This document shows positions 26,606-33,604 of a stretch of 38,545 nt of DNA, piece by piece. Numbering within the stretch: the first letter of the stretch is position 1; the number at the start of each line of letters is the position of its first letter. The stretch is from Planctomycetota bacterium (GTDB taxonomy: Bacteria > Planctomycetota > UBA1135 > GCA-002748355), in the NCBI GenBank assembly GCA_024278315.1, contig JAJRTL010000147.1, positions 1 to 38,545 of the forward strand, given 5' to 3'. Under the pieces are notes generated by a model. That model made no database searches and was not told the DNA's origin. It worked only from the letters and a program-made list of their open reading frames with translations. The position numbers and the translations under genes were made by a program.

Positions 26606-28216
26606 ATGAGCCCCAGGATCGTCAGCCGTATCCGCACGCAAAGCCCTGAATTCCAAGAGAACCGGGCCCACAACATCCAGCTGGCAGCAGAGCTGGCGCA
26701 AGCCATGGACCTGGCCAGGAGGGGCGGATCGGAGAAGGCCGTCCAGCGGCATCACAGCCGGGGCAAGCTCCTGCCAAGAGAGCGGATCGAGAAGATCTGT
26801 GATCCAGGAAGTGCCTTCCTGGAGTTCTCCTGCCTCGCTGCCAAAGGGCTCTATGGGGATGCCGCGCCTTCTGCAGGCGTGGTCACAGGCATCGGAGTCG
26901 TGCAGGGGCAGGAAGTCCTCTTCGTGGCCAACGATGCCACGGTCAAGGGAGGGTCCTACCTCCCCATGACGGTCAAGAAGCATGTCCGCGCCCAGACCAT
27001 CGCAGAGGAAAATCGACTTCCCTGTGTCTACCTCGTGGACTCGGGTGGCGCCTTCCTCCCCCTTCAGGACGAGGTCTTCCCAGACCGGGATCACTTCGGT
27101 CGTATCTTCTACAACCAGGCGAGGATGTCCGCACAGGGCATCGCTCAGCTCGCCGTGGTTCTCGGTTCCTGTACTGCCGGCGGCGCCTATGTGCCCGCGA
27201 TGAGTGATGAGTCCATCATCGTACGCAACCAGGGGACGATCTTCCTCGGAGGTCCCCCTCTCGTGAAGGCGGCCACCGGCGAAGTCGTCACAGCCGAGGA
27301 ACTGGGTGGTGGTGATCTGCATGCCCGGACATCGGGAGTCGTGGATCATCTGGCGGAGAACGAAGAAGCTGCCCTGCGCATGTGCCGGGACCTGGTCGAG
27401 AACCTCAACCGTGTCAAGAAGGTGGACCTGGACCTGCGCGAACCCGAAGAACCCCACTACTCTCCGGATGAGATCTACGGCATCCTCCCCAAGGATCCGC
27501 GCCAGACCTATGACGCGCGCGAGATCATTGCGCGGTTGGTAGACGGCAGTCGCTTCCAGGAGTTCAAGGCGCTCTACGGCACGACGCTCGTCTGCGGCTT
27601 CGCCCACATGCATGGCTATCCAGTCGGCATCATCGCCAACAATGGCATCCTCTTCTCCGAGAGCGCCCAGAAAGGGGCCCACTTCGTCGAACTCTGTAGT
27701 CAGCGCGGTATCCCCCTGCTCTTCTTGCAGAACATCACCGGCTTCATGGTAGGTTCCAAATATGAAGCGGGCGGAATCGCGAAGGATGGGGCCAAGCTGG
27801 TCCAGGCCGTTGCCACCGCACAGGTACCTCGCTTCACTCTCATCATCGGCGGCTCCTTCGGCGCCGGAAACTACGGTATGTGCGGTCGCGCCTATCAACC
27901 ACGCATGCTCTACATGTGGCCCAACTCGCGCATCTCGGTCATGGGCGGTGAACAAGCCGCCTCGGTACTGGCGCAGGTCAAGAAGGACCAACTCGAAGCC
28001 GAAGGGCGGCAGATGAGCGACCAGGCGATCGAGGAGCTGAAGGCTCCCATCCTCGAGAAGTATGAGAGGGAGGGCCATCCGTTCTACTCCACGGCCCGCC
28101 TCTGGGACGACGGGATCATCGATCCACTCGATACGCGTCGTGTGCTGGCCCTCTCGCTCTCGGCCAGCCTCAACGCCCCCATCGGCGACTACAGGGCTCC
28201 CGTCTTCCGCATGTAG
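26606..28216 (+). CDS. mccB: 3-Methylcrotonyl-CoA carboxylase, carboxyltransferase (beta) subunit
   Basis: The 536-residue product has the length and motifs of MccB. It transfers carboxyl from biotin to 3-methylcrotonyl-CoA in leucine degradation. The N-terminal crotonase-like half has [19 protein letters not shown] and [16 protein letters not shown]. The second half has [15 protein letters not shown], the signature that separates MCC from propionyl- and acetyl-CoA carboxylases, then [15 protein letters not shown] and [10 protein letters not shown]. It starts after the terminator at 26518-26553, so it heads a new transcription unit. No clear ribosome site precedes the ATG. The alpha-chain functions are encoded at 30283-31821 and 31923-32450. 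Confidence 0.96.
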   Translation: MSPRIVSRIRTQSPEFQENRAHNIQLAAELAQAMDLARRGGSEKAVQRHHSRGKLLPRERIEKICDPGSAFLEFSCLAAKGLYGDAAPSAGVVTGIGVVQGQEVLFVANDATVKGGSYLPMTVKKHVRAQTIAEENRLPCVYLVDSGGAFLPLQDEVFPDRDHFGRIFYNQARMSAQGIAQLAVVLGSCTAGGAYVPAMSDESIIVRNQGTIFLGGPPLVKAATGEVVTAEELGGGDLHARTSGVVDHLAENEEAALRMCRDLVENLNRVKKVDLDLREPEEPHYSPDEIYGILPKDPRQTYDAREIIARLVDGSRFQEFKALYGTTLVCGFAHMHGYPVGIIANNGILFSESAQKGAHFVELCSQRGIPLLFLQNITGFMVGSKYEAGGIAKDGAKLVQAVATAQVPRFTLIIGGSFGAGNYGMCGRAYQPRMLYMWPNSRISVMGGEQAASVLAQVKKDQLEAEGRQMSDQAIEELKAPILEKYEREGHPFYSTARLWDDGIIDPLDTRRVLALSLSASLNAPIGDYRAPVFRM

Positions 28217-28283
28217 CCCCCCCAGGTCCATCCGCCAGCTCCTCTGTTCCGGGAGGAGTCAAGCGTCCCCTCCCCTGATAGAC

Positions 28284-28317
28284 TGGTGGCCTCCGGGTCC
28301 TTCCGACCCAGCCACCA
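28284..28317 (+). promoter_or_regulatory. Strong hairpin between mccB and the exported-protein gene
   Basis: TGGTGGC (28284-28290) pairs with GCCACCA (28311-28317), and inside GGGTC (28295-28299) pairs with GACCC (28305-28309). There is no T-run after it and the next ATG is 16 bases away, so it may mask the start or attenuate, or simply process the operon mRNA. Confidence 0.4.
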
Positions 28318-28333
28318 TCAAGAGTGAACTCCC

Positions 28334-29440
28334 ATGAGGATACTGCCTCCCCTCTACATCGCCCTGATCTGCCTGCCAGCGCCGGGCATCATCGCTCAAA
28401 AGGTCATCCCTCCCCCCGCTGGCGTCTTCGAAGGGCCCGGCGACACCCTGATCCCTTTTTCCGCCAACGGATTTCGATTTCAGCAGATCTATGATGGTGC
28501 GGCACTGGCTCCTCGGTCTGCCGTCTTGCGCGATATCTCCTTTCGACGCGGCAACGACACCGCCAATCAGAGCAAGACCTTCGCGAGCTACAGCCTGAAC
28601 AAGATCGCGGTGAAGATGGGAGCAACAACCGTTTGGCCTTCCAACATGTCGCTCGCTTTTTCCAAGAACATCACGACGACCATGGTCACGGTCTTCGGTG
28701 GCACGATGGTCCTTCCCGCTCAGCCCAAGTCCTTTGGTCCGGGTCCCTTCAATATCCAGATCAAGCTCGCACGTCCCTTCGTCTACACGAGACAGCTGGA
28801 CCATCTGATCCTCGATATCGTCGTCACGGGAAAGAACACGGCCAAGAACATCTACTTCGCCGACAAGGTGTCGGGGGTTTCTGGTGGAAACGTGCGCAGC
28901 TTCGGCGCAGGTGGCCCCCTCAAGGGCTCCCCCTACCTGATCAGCACCACTGCCTCAGGTGCACTGATGCCCGGTGGACAGGTAATCCTCGAGGTCACCA
29001 ACCTCAACAAGGTCTATCCCGTGGTCGTGGCGTTCGGATTCAGCAACAGCAGCTTCGGCCCTGTGGCCTTGCCCTGGGACCTGAAGGGTCTCGGAGCTCC
29101 CGCGAACCGACTCTACGTAAGTGTCGATCTGCTCTTCCCCATCCCGATCAAGAAGATGGCGGTGTTCTACGGCGGCATCGCAAACTTCGGCGTCCCACTG
29201 ACTCCCACGATCGCCGGAGCCAAGATCTTTGGTCAGGGCATCATCGTCGACGCAGCCAGCAACAAGCTGGGTCTGGTTTTCTCCAACGGACTCGAGTTCC
29301 AGATCGGTGGACGCATCGTGGCACCGTTCCAGAGCGTCTATGCCCCGGACTCCACGGCGAACACCGGCAAGTTCCCCCACGTGGCACCAGGCGACAAGAC
29401 CGGTGGGCTCGTGACGCGATTCACGGGGACCTTCCAATAG
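28334..29440 (+). CDS. Exported beta-rich protein of a planctomycete-type family
   Basis: The 368-residue product starts with a signal peptide (LPPLYIALICLPAPGIIAQ). The N-terminal two-thirds reads like a beta-sandwich (RFQQIYDGAAL..., ISFRRGNDTANQ, FNIQIKLARPFVYTRQLDHLILDIV), resembling jelly-roll or fibre-type secreted domains. The C-terminal ~100 residues repeat the pattern seen in the protein at 1-354 (GFSNSSFG, ALPWDL, LYVSVDLLFP, IFGQ, DAASNKLGLVFSNG). No enzymatic motif is seen. Its place inside the leucine-catabolism cluster is odd because all neighbours are cytosolic enzymes; its stop is 23 bases before the hydratase start. Function unknown. Confidence 0.8.
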   Translation: MRILPPLYIALICLPAPGIIAQKVIPPPAGVFEGPGDTLIPFSANGFRFQQIYDGAALAPRSAVLRDISFRRGNDTANQSKTFASYSLNKIAVKMGATTVWPSNMSLAFSKNITTTMVTVFGGTMVLPAQPKSFGPGPFNIQIKLARPFVYTRQLDHLILDIVVTGKNTAKNIYFADKVSGVSGGNVRSFGAGGPLKGSPYLISTTASGALMPGGQVILEVTNLNKVYPVVVAFGFSNSSFGPVALPWDLKGLGAPANRLYVSVDLLFPIPIKKMAVFYGGIANFGVPLTPTIAGAKIFGQGIIVDAASNKLGLVFSNGLEFQIGGRIVAPFQSVYAPDSTANTGKFPHVAPGDKTGGLVTRFTGTFQ

Positions 29441-29463
29441 TGTCCGCCAACGAAGAAAGAGAG

Positions 29464-30249
29464 ATGCTGTCGATCTCCATGCGAAAGGATGGCGTCCTGG
29501 CTGTGCGATTGAATCGTCCAGATGTGAGGAATGCCTTCAATACGGAGCTCATCCACGAGTTGCGCAGCTGCTTCGAAGACGTCAACGACAATGCGGATTG
29601 TCGTGCCCTGCTCCTCTCGGGAGAGGGCAAGAGCTTTTCGGCGGGTGCGGATATCGATTGGATGAAGCGGCAGGGCGAACTCTCCCGTGAAGAGAACATC
29701 CGGTCAGCACTCGAGATGGCTGGCATGTTCCAGGCCATCTACTCCTGCAGGAAACCGGTTCTGGCCGCCATCCATGGAGCAGCTCTGGGAGGAGGTACCG
29801 GTCTGGCCGCCGTAGCCGACATCGCCATCACGGAAGATACGACCCTTTTCGGCTTCACGGAGGTCAGACTCGGCATCCTGCCCGCTGTCATATCGCCCTA
29901 CGTCGTGGAGAAGATCGGCACGGCGAAGGCCCGGGCCCTCTTTATCACGGGGAGCCGTTTCGATGGGCGCGAAGCCGAGCGAATCGGCCTGGTCTTCAAG
30001 AGTGTCCCCGAAGGAGGTCTCCAGGAGGAGGTGGAGAAGCAGATCGCGGAACTCTGCCTCGCAGCCCCCAGGGCAAGTGAAGAGGCCAAGACCCTGGCCC
30101 AGTTCCTCTCACCGAGACCTCCCGAGGGGGATCTCCAGGCGACCGCCGAGAGGATTGCCGACATTCGAAGGACTGCCGAGGCCAAAGAAGGGCTCTCTGC
30201 CTTCCTGGACAAACGGAAGCCCGCTTGGATAGAACAGAGCGGGGGATAG
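29464..30249 (+). CDS. Enoyl-CoA hydratase/isomerase family, probable methylglutaconyl-CoA hydratase
   Basis: From the ATG at 29464 the product has 261 residues of crotonase fold: VRLNRPDVRNAFN, oxyanion-hole motif SFSAGADIDWMKRQ (the AGAD-x-WMK pattern is usual for methylglutaconyl-CoA hydratase, LiuC/AUH), AAIHGAALGGGTGLAAVADIAI and FGFTEVRLGILPAVISPYV with the catalytic acids. It would hydrate 3-methylglutaconyl-CoA to HMG-CoA, the step after the carboxylase in leucine breakdown. A GTG at 29440 overlapping the previous stop (TAGTG) is an alternative start adding eight residues. It is followed after 33 bases by the biotin carboxylase gene. HMG-CoA lyase is not in the window. Confidence 0.92.
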   Translation: MLSISMRKDGVLAVRLNRPDVRNAFNTELIHELRSCFEDVNDNADCRALLLSGEGKSFSAGADIDWMKRQGELSREENIRSALEMAGMFQAIYSCRKPVLAAIHGAALGGGTGLAAVADIAITEDTTLFGFTEVRLGILPAVISPYVVEKIGTAKARALFITGSRFDGREAERIGLVFKSVPEGGLQEEVEKQIAELCLAAPRASEEAKTLAQFLSPRPPEGDLQATAERIADIRRTAEAKEGLSAFLDKRKPAWIEQSGG

Positions 30250-30282
30250 GATCTCCGGAGCATTCCTCCCTCTCGAGAATCC

Positions 30283-31821
30283 ATGAGACAACCCCCTTTC
30301 CGTCGTATCCTCGTCGCCAACCGTGGTGAAATCGCCTGCCGGATCATCCGTGGAATCCAGGAGCTCGGCTGCAGCGCAGTGGCTGTGTACAGCGACGTAG
30401 ATGCCGAGGCCCTGCATGTCCAGAGTGCAGACGATGCCATCCTGCTGGGCGCAGCACCCCCGGCCGAATCCTATCTCGATATCGACAAGATCCTCGCTGC
30501 AGCCAAGGAGAGCGGGAGCGAAGCCATCCATCCCGGCTATGGATTCTTGTCCGAGAACGCAGAGTTCTCACGGGCCGTCGAAGATGCCGGTTTGGTCTTC
30601 CTGGGGCCTACTGCCAAGGCCATGGAGGAGATGGGAGGCAAACGACGCGCCAAGGAGATCGCGGCGGAAGCCGGGGTTCCAGGTGTCCCTGGATTCGACG
30701 GCCGGGATGCGGATGAGGCACGATTCAAGGCAGAAGCCGAGCGGATCGGGTATCCGCTGCTGATCAAGGCCTCCGCCGGCGGAGGCGGACGAGGAATGCG
30801 CCTGGTGCACGAGGCCAGTGACTTCGCCGAGGCTTTCCGCGCAGGACAGCGCGAAGCCGTCGGTGCCTTTGGTGACGGCACGATGATCCTTGAGAAGTAC
30901 GTCCACCCCTCGCGACACATCGAGGTCCAGATCTTCGGAGACGGCGAGGGAGGTGCCATAGCCTTGGGCGAGAGGGAGTGTTCGGTCCAGCGACGCCACC
31001 AGAAGGTACTCGAGGAGAGCCCCAGTCCTGTCGTCGACAAAGATCTGCGACGCAGAATGGAAGAGGCTGCGATCTCCTTGGCGAAGACCATCCGTTACCG
31101 CAATGCAGGAACGGTGGAGTTTCTACTGGATGAGAACCAAGACTTCTACTTCCTCGAAGCCAACACGCGACTCCAGGTAGAACATCCGGTCACCGAGCTG
31201 GTCACCGGTTTCGATCTCGTCCAGTCCCAGATCCTCCTCGCAGCGGGGGCCAGCCTCGAAGAGCTCTTTCCGGCGGACCAACGAGAGCCGCATGGCTGGG
31301 CCTTGGAAGCGCGCATCTGCGCAGAGGATCCAGACAGGGATTTCCTTCCTGCCTCGGGTCTCCTGGAAGTCTGCGAACTTCCTCAGGGCCCATGGATCCG
31401 TGTGGACACTGGTTTCGGCCCGGGTAGCACCGTGCCCGTCTTCTACGATTCGTTGATTGCCAAGGTCATCGTGCAGGGAAAAGACCGGGACAGCTGTCTT
31501 TCTCGCATGGAAATGGCCCTGGAACATTCCGCATGGCTGGGCTTCCCGACGAACGTCGACTTCCTGTTGGACGTGATTCGCCATCCTGCCTTCCGCGCAG
31601 GTGACCTGCGCACGGACTTCCTCGAAACACACCCAGAGCTGTTGAACAGGGATTCCGAACCAGCCCCCGAGGCAGCGCTCCTGGCAGCAGCTCTCGCGCC
31701 TTGCTTCCAGGCCTGTAGCACAGCGGTTGGCAAGACATCGGAATCTGGGACCAACGGCGAGGCGGGCGATCCCTACTCTCCATGGAAAGACCACGATGGC
31801 TTTCGGCTCGCTGGAAGTTGA
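30283..31821 (+). CDS. Biotin carboxylase subunit of 3-methylcrotonyl-CoA carboxylase (truncated-type alpha chain)
   Basis: The 512-residue protein is a biotin carboxylase: ILVANRGEIACRIIRG at the N-terminus, HPGYGFLSENAEFS, the ATP-grasp glycine loop KASAGGGGRGMR, ECSVQRRHQKVLEE and FLEANTRLQVEHPVTE. It carboxylates biotin with ATP and bicarbonate. After the biotin carboxylase domain (about residue 450) it continues with an Ala-rich linker and ends DPYSPWKDHDGFRLAGS, which in ordinary one-chain MccA opens the next (BT) domain. The biotin carrier is the next gene, 101 bases on and in another frame. Together with mccB and the hydratase it argues for methylcrotonyl-CoA as substrate; another acyl-CoA carboxylase is less likely. 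Confidence 0.92.
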   Translation: MRQPPFRRILVANRGEIACRIIRGIQELGCSAVAVYSDVDAEALHVQSADDAILLGAAPPAESYLDIDKILAAAKESGSEAIHPGYGFLSENAEFSRAVEDAGLVFLGPTAKAMEEMGGKRRAKEIAAEAGVPGVPGFDGRDADEARFKAEAERIGYPLLIKASAGGGGRGMRLVHEASDFAEAFRAGQREAVGAFGDGTMILEKYVHPSRHIEVQIFGDGEGGAIALGERECSVQRRHQKVLEESPSPVVDKDLRRRMEEAAISLAKTIRYRNAGTVEFLLDENQDFYFLEANTRLQVEHPVTELVTGFDLVQSQILLAAGASLEELFPADQREPHGWALEARICAEDPDRDFLPASGLLEVCELPQGPWIRVDTGFGPGSTVPVFYDSLIAKVIVQGKDRDSCLSRMEMALEHSAWLGFPTNVDFLLDVIRHPAFRAGDLRTDFLETHPELLNRDSEPAPEAALLAAALAPCFQACSTAVGKTSESGTNGEAGDPYSPWKDHDGFRLAGS

Positions 31822-31922
31822 CTCCGCTGCCGACACAATAGCTCCGGATTCCGATCGTTCCTGAAACGGAACGCTCCCGAAGACACTCCCTCTCACGACT
31901 CCCACGAAAGCACTTCATCCCG

Positions 31923-32450
31923 ATGGCACGACTCCCTCACGACCTGGAAATCGCCGAAGAGAACGTCCACCTGGGCTCACGAAGGAAACCCGGCGGTGGC
32001 TTCATCGTGCAGCTGGGCTCCAAGAGCTACGAACTCGAGGCCGGGCGTCTCGGCACCCAGGGATTCTGGTTCCGGGATACCGAGGGGCAGCGACATCGTG
32101 CCTTCGCTGCGGCCCAGGGAGAGGGGATGGTCGTACGCTTGGATGGACGAACCTGGGCGTTCAAGAGTGCCGTGCATGAGCAGGGTGCGGGTGCAGAGGA
32201 GCAGGACCCAAGTCAGGTCATGGCTCCCATGACGGGCACACTGATCTCTGTCATGGTCTCGACCGGGGACTCGGTGCATGAGGGACAGGATCTAGCCGTC
32301 CTGAGCGCCATGAAGATGGAGCACAAGCTCACGGCCACGGCCGCCGGCACCGTCAGCGAGGTGCTCTGTGCTGAGACGGACACTGTGGATGCCGGTCAGA
32401 TCCTGATCAGACTGGAGATCCTCGAGAAGGGATCCGACAGGGACTCCTGA
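31923..32450 (+). CDS. Biotin carboxyl carrier subunit with N-terminal BT-like region
   Basis: The 175-residue product has a C-terminal biotinyl domain with APMTGTL and the biotin-attachment motif SAMKME (Lys131), ending in the usual ILIRLE. Residues about 10-90 read like the beta-barrel that links biotin carboxylase to carrier in MccA (FIVQLGSKSYELEAGRL, FWFRDTEGQRHRAF, VVRLDGRTWAF). The split from the biotin carboxylase gene is therefore at the natural domain boundary, and this protein probably docks on that subunit. It is the last gene of the leucine cluster and is followed by tandem repeats and a terminator. Confidence 0.93.
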   Translation: MARLPHDLEIAEENVHLGSRRKPGGGFIVQLGSKSYELEAGRLGTQGFWFRDTEGQRHRAFAAAQGEGMVVRLDGRTWAFKSAVHEQGAGAEEQDPSQVMAPMTGTLISVMVSTGDSVHEGQDLAVLSAMKMEHKLTATAAGTVSEVLCAETDTVDAGQILIRLEILEKGSDRDS

Positions 32451-32483
32451 GACGCTCGATACCGAGTGGGTCTCGCTGCAAAT

Positions 32484-32539
32484 CACGGGGGCCCGATCAC
32501 AGGGGCCCAAGCACAGGGGCCCAAGCACAGGGGTGCTGA
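32484..32539. repeat. Four 14-base tandem repeats downstream of the carrier gene
   Basis: Units begin at 32484, 32498, 32512 and 32526. The middle two are identical (CACAGGGGCCCAAG), the outer two diverge. All lie after the stop codon at 32450 and before the terminator. Confidence 0.85.
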
Positions 32540-32569
32540 CGAGCTTGCAGCCACCATCCGCATATGAAA

Positions 32570-32600
32570 GGAGGTGGAGGAGCAGGGCCCCTCCACCTCC
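32570..32600 (+). terminator. Terminator hairpin of the leucine-catabolism cluster
   Basis: GGAGGTGGAGG (32570-32580) pairs perfectly with CCTCCACCTCC (32590-32600), 11 pairs, 9-base loop. It is followed by the pyrimidine-rich CTTCCTAGCC rather than a clean T-run. The position, 120 bases after the last gene, fits a transcription end. Confidence 0.7.
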
Positions 32601-32613
32601 CTTCCTAGCCTCG

Positions 32614-32822
32614 ACGATTCATGAGATCGTTGTGAGCAAATGCGAGATCGGCGCAGCCGAACTCGTTTTTGCGGTCTGACGAGCGCATTTCGAGTTCAGG
32701 ACGGCTGCGCGAGACGAAGGCGACCCAAGAGGGTCGTCGAATCGAAGCAATGCCGAGCGAACCGGTAGGTTCGCGGTCCTGGACCGAAAGACGCCGTCAG
32801 ACGCATCGAGGTCATGAATCGT
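32614..32822 (+). ncRNA. Candidate structured non-coding RNA with pseudoknot
   Basis: An 11-base perfect inverted repeat (ACGATTCATGA, 32614-32624; TCATGAATCGT, 32812-32822) closes a 209-base element. Inside, these helices are perfect or near-perfect. Helix A is AAATGCG (32638-32644) with CGCATTT (32684-32690). Helix B is the 15-base arm at 32651-32665 with CGAGTT (32691-32696) and CGGCTGCGC (32702-32710). Helix C is GTCTGACG (32674-32681) with CGTCAGAC (32795-32802). Short hairpins are at 32719-32738 (loop AAGA) and 32757-32774 (loop GGTA), and GGTC/GACC pairs at 32775-32785. A and B cross with no bases between their 3' strands, a classic pseudoknot, and C crosses B. No protein is coded here. 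Strand is uncertain, plus preferred. It could be an orphan HEARO/omega-type RNA, a riboregulator or an unknown class. Confidence 0.6.
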
Positions 32823-32921
32823 TCGGGCTAGCCTGGTCCGTAGACAACCGAGCGATCCAGGACAATGCCTGTCAAAGTGCCTGCGAAGGCCTGCTCGGTC
32901 GGCGAACCTACCCGGATCGGC

Positions 32922-33182
32922 TTAGAGATCCTGGGGGCGCAGCGTGGCGCGCCTGTTGGCGCCAGCGCGATCCTCGGCCTTGGCGAGGATGTCACGCACG
33001 TGCGCGTCGAGAGCAGCATAGAAGTCCGAGGCGACCTTGCAGTCGACGGCCCTCTTGGTGCGGCTCTTGGAGATGATGAGCTCAACGGGCTTTGCCTTGC
33101 GGCCGCCGCGCTTTGCTGCCTTCTTTGCGGGGCGACGCGTCGCCTTCTTGGCCTTCTTGGCCTTCTTCTTCTTTGCTGCCAT
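32922..33182 (-). CDS. Small histone-fold DNA-binding protein with lysine-rich N-terminal tail
   Basis: The 86-residue product has a Lys/Arg/Ala-rich tail (residues 1-31, about 18 basic, e.g. AAKKKKAKKAKKATRRP). A compact domain follows: helix VELIISKSRTKRAV, then SDFYAALDAHVRDILAKAED as a long helix, and RAGANRRATLRPQDL. The last part corresponds to the end of the histone fold in archaeal histones (RKT-I-x-x-ED-I) and in bacterial histones such as Bdellovibrio HBb. The third helix is almost absent, as in bacterial dimer-type histones. The tail resembles H1-like or eukaryotic histone tails. It probably binds and compacts DNA. GAGGAG lies 8 bases before the ATG. It stands alone between the RNA-like element and the AsmA-like gene. 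Confidence 0.82.
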   Translation of the reverse strand: MAAKKKKAKKAKKATRRPAKKAAKRGGRKAKPVELIISKSRTKRAVDCKVASDFYAALDAHVRDILAKAEDRAGANRRATLRPQDL

Positions 33183-33604
33183 GATTCGTTCTCCTCATTG
33201 GGAAAGTGGAAAAGTAGTGACGTGTTCCAATTGAGGCGAACAGCCCTGCCGATGCCCTCCATTCGAGGAATTCTCCACGCCTGGATTCTTGGCAGGAACC
33301 GCCCAGTCCCTCCCTTGTCCCACCTGTATCGCGTGGGATTCGATTCATCCGCATTGGGTTGCGAGCTCGATTCGGCCGAAAACTGCCGAGGAACCCACCC
33401 AAAACGGACAATTCGGATCTTTGGATACCTCTTTGGTAGTAATCGTGCAACTCGAATTGACACGGAATGATCAAAAACACGGTCAGTTCCTCGAAAATCC
33501 ACGATCCCCGTTATGATGGCCCACCCATGGATTCGAGGCTGAATTCGGCGGTTTTGGAATCCACAACAGATGCGAGGGGGGGGGAGAGAGGCCCCGACAA
33601 AGAC
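33183..33604. other. Intergenic region (422 bases) between the histone and AsmA-like genes
   Basis: It should hold divergent promoters. A TTGCAC with a 17-base spacer to TATCCA can be read on the minus strand toward the histone gene; TTGACA at 33457-33462 and TATGAT at 33512-33517 are seen on the plus strand, but their spacing does not match. Short palindromes occur at 33362-33369 and 33371-33380 (TTCGGCCGAA). The frame of the AsmA-like gene is open from 33467, so part may be coding. No further gene seen. Confidence 0.35.

Noticed and set aside
26558-28231. A 557-codon minus-strand open frame opposite mccB
   Set aside because: mccB is certain on the plus strand, and the antisense sequence is a codon-bias shadow.
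28633-29463. Upstream extension of the hydratase frame into the exported-protein gene
   Set aside because: It overlaps a full gene with a signal peptide in another frame, and crotonases begin just before VRLNRP, matching the ATG at 29464.
32669-33076. A 135-codon plus-strand frame through the RNA-like element into the histone gene
   Set aside because: The translation is an Arg/Trp/Ser-rich jumble typical of a wrong frame and overlaps the well-supported histone gene.
33330-33360. T-loop-like GATTCGATTC near 33340 as a possible tRNA
   Set aside because: No acceptor stem, D-loop or anticodon arm can be folded around it.
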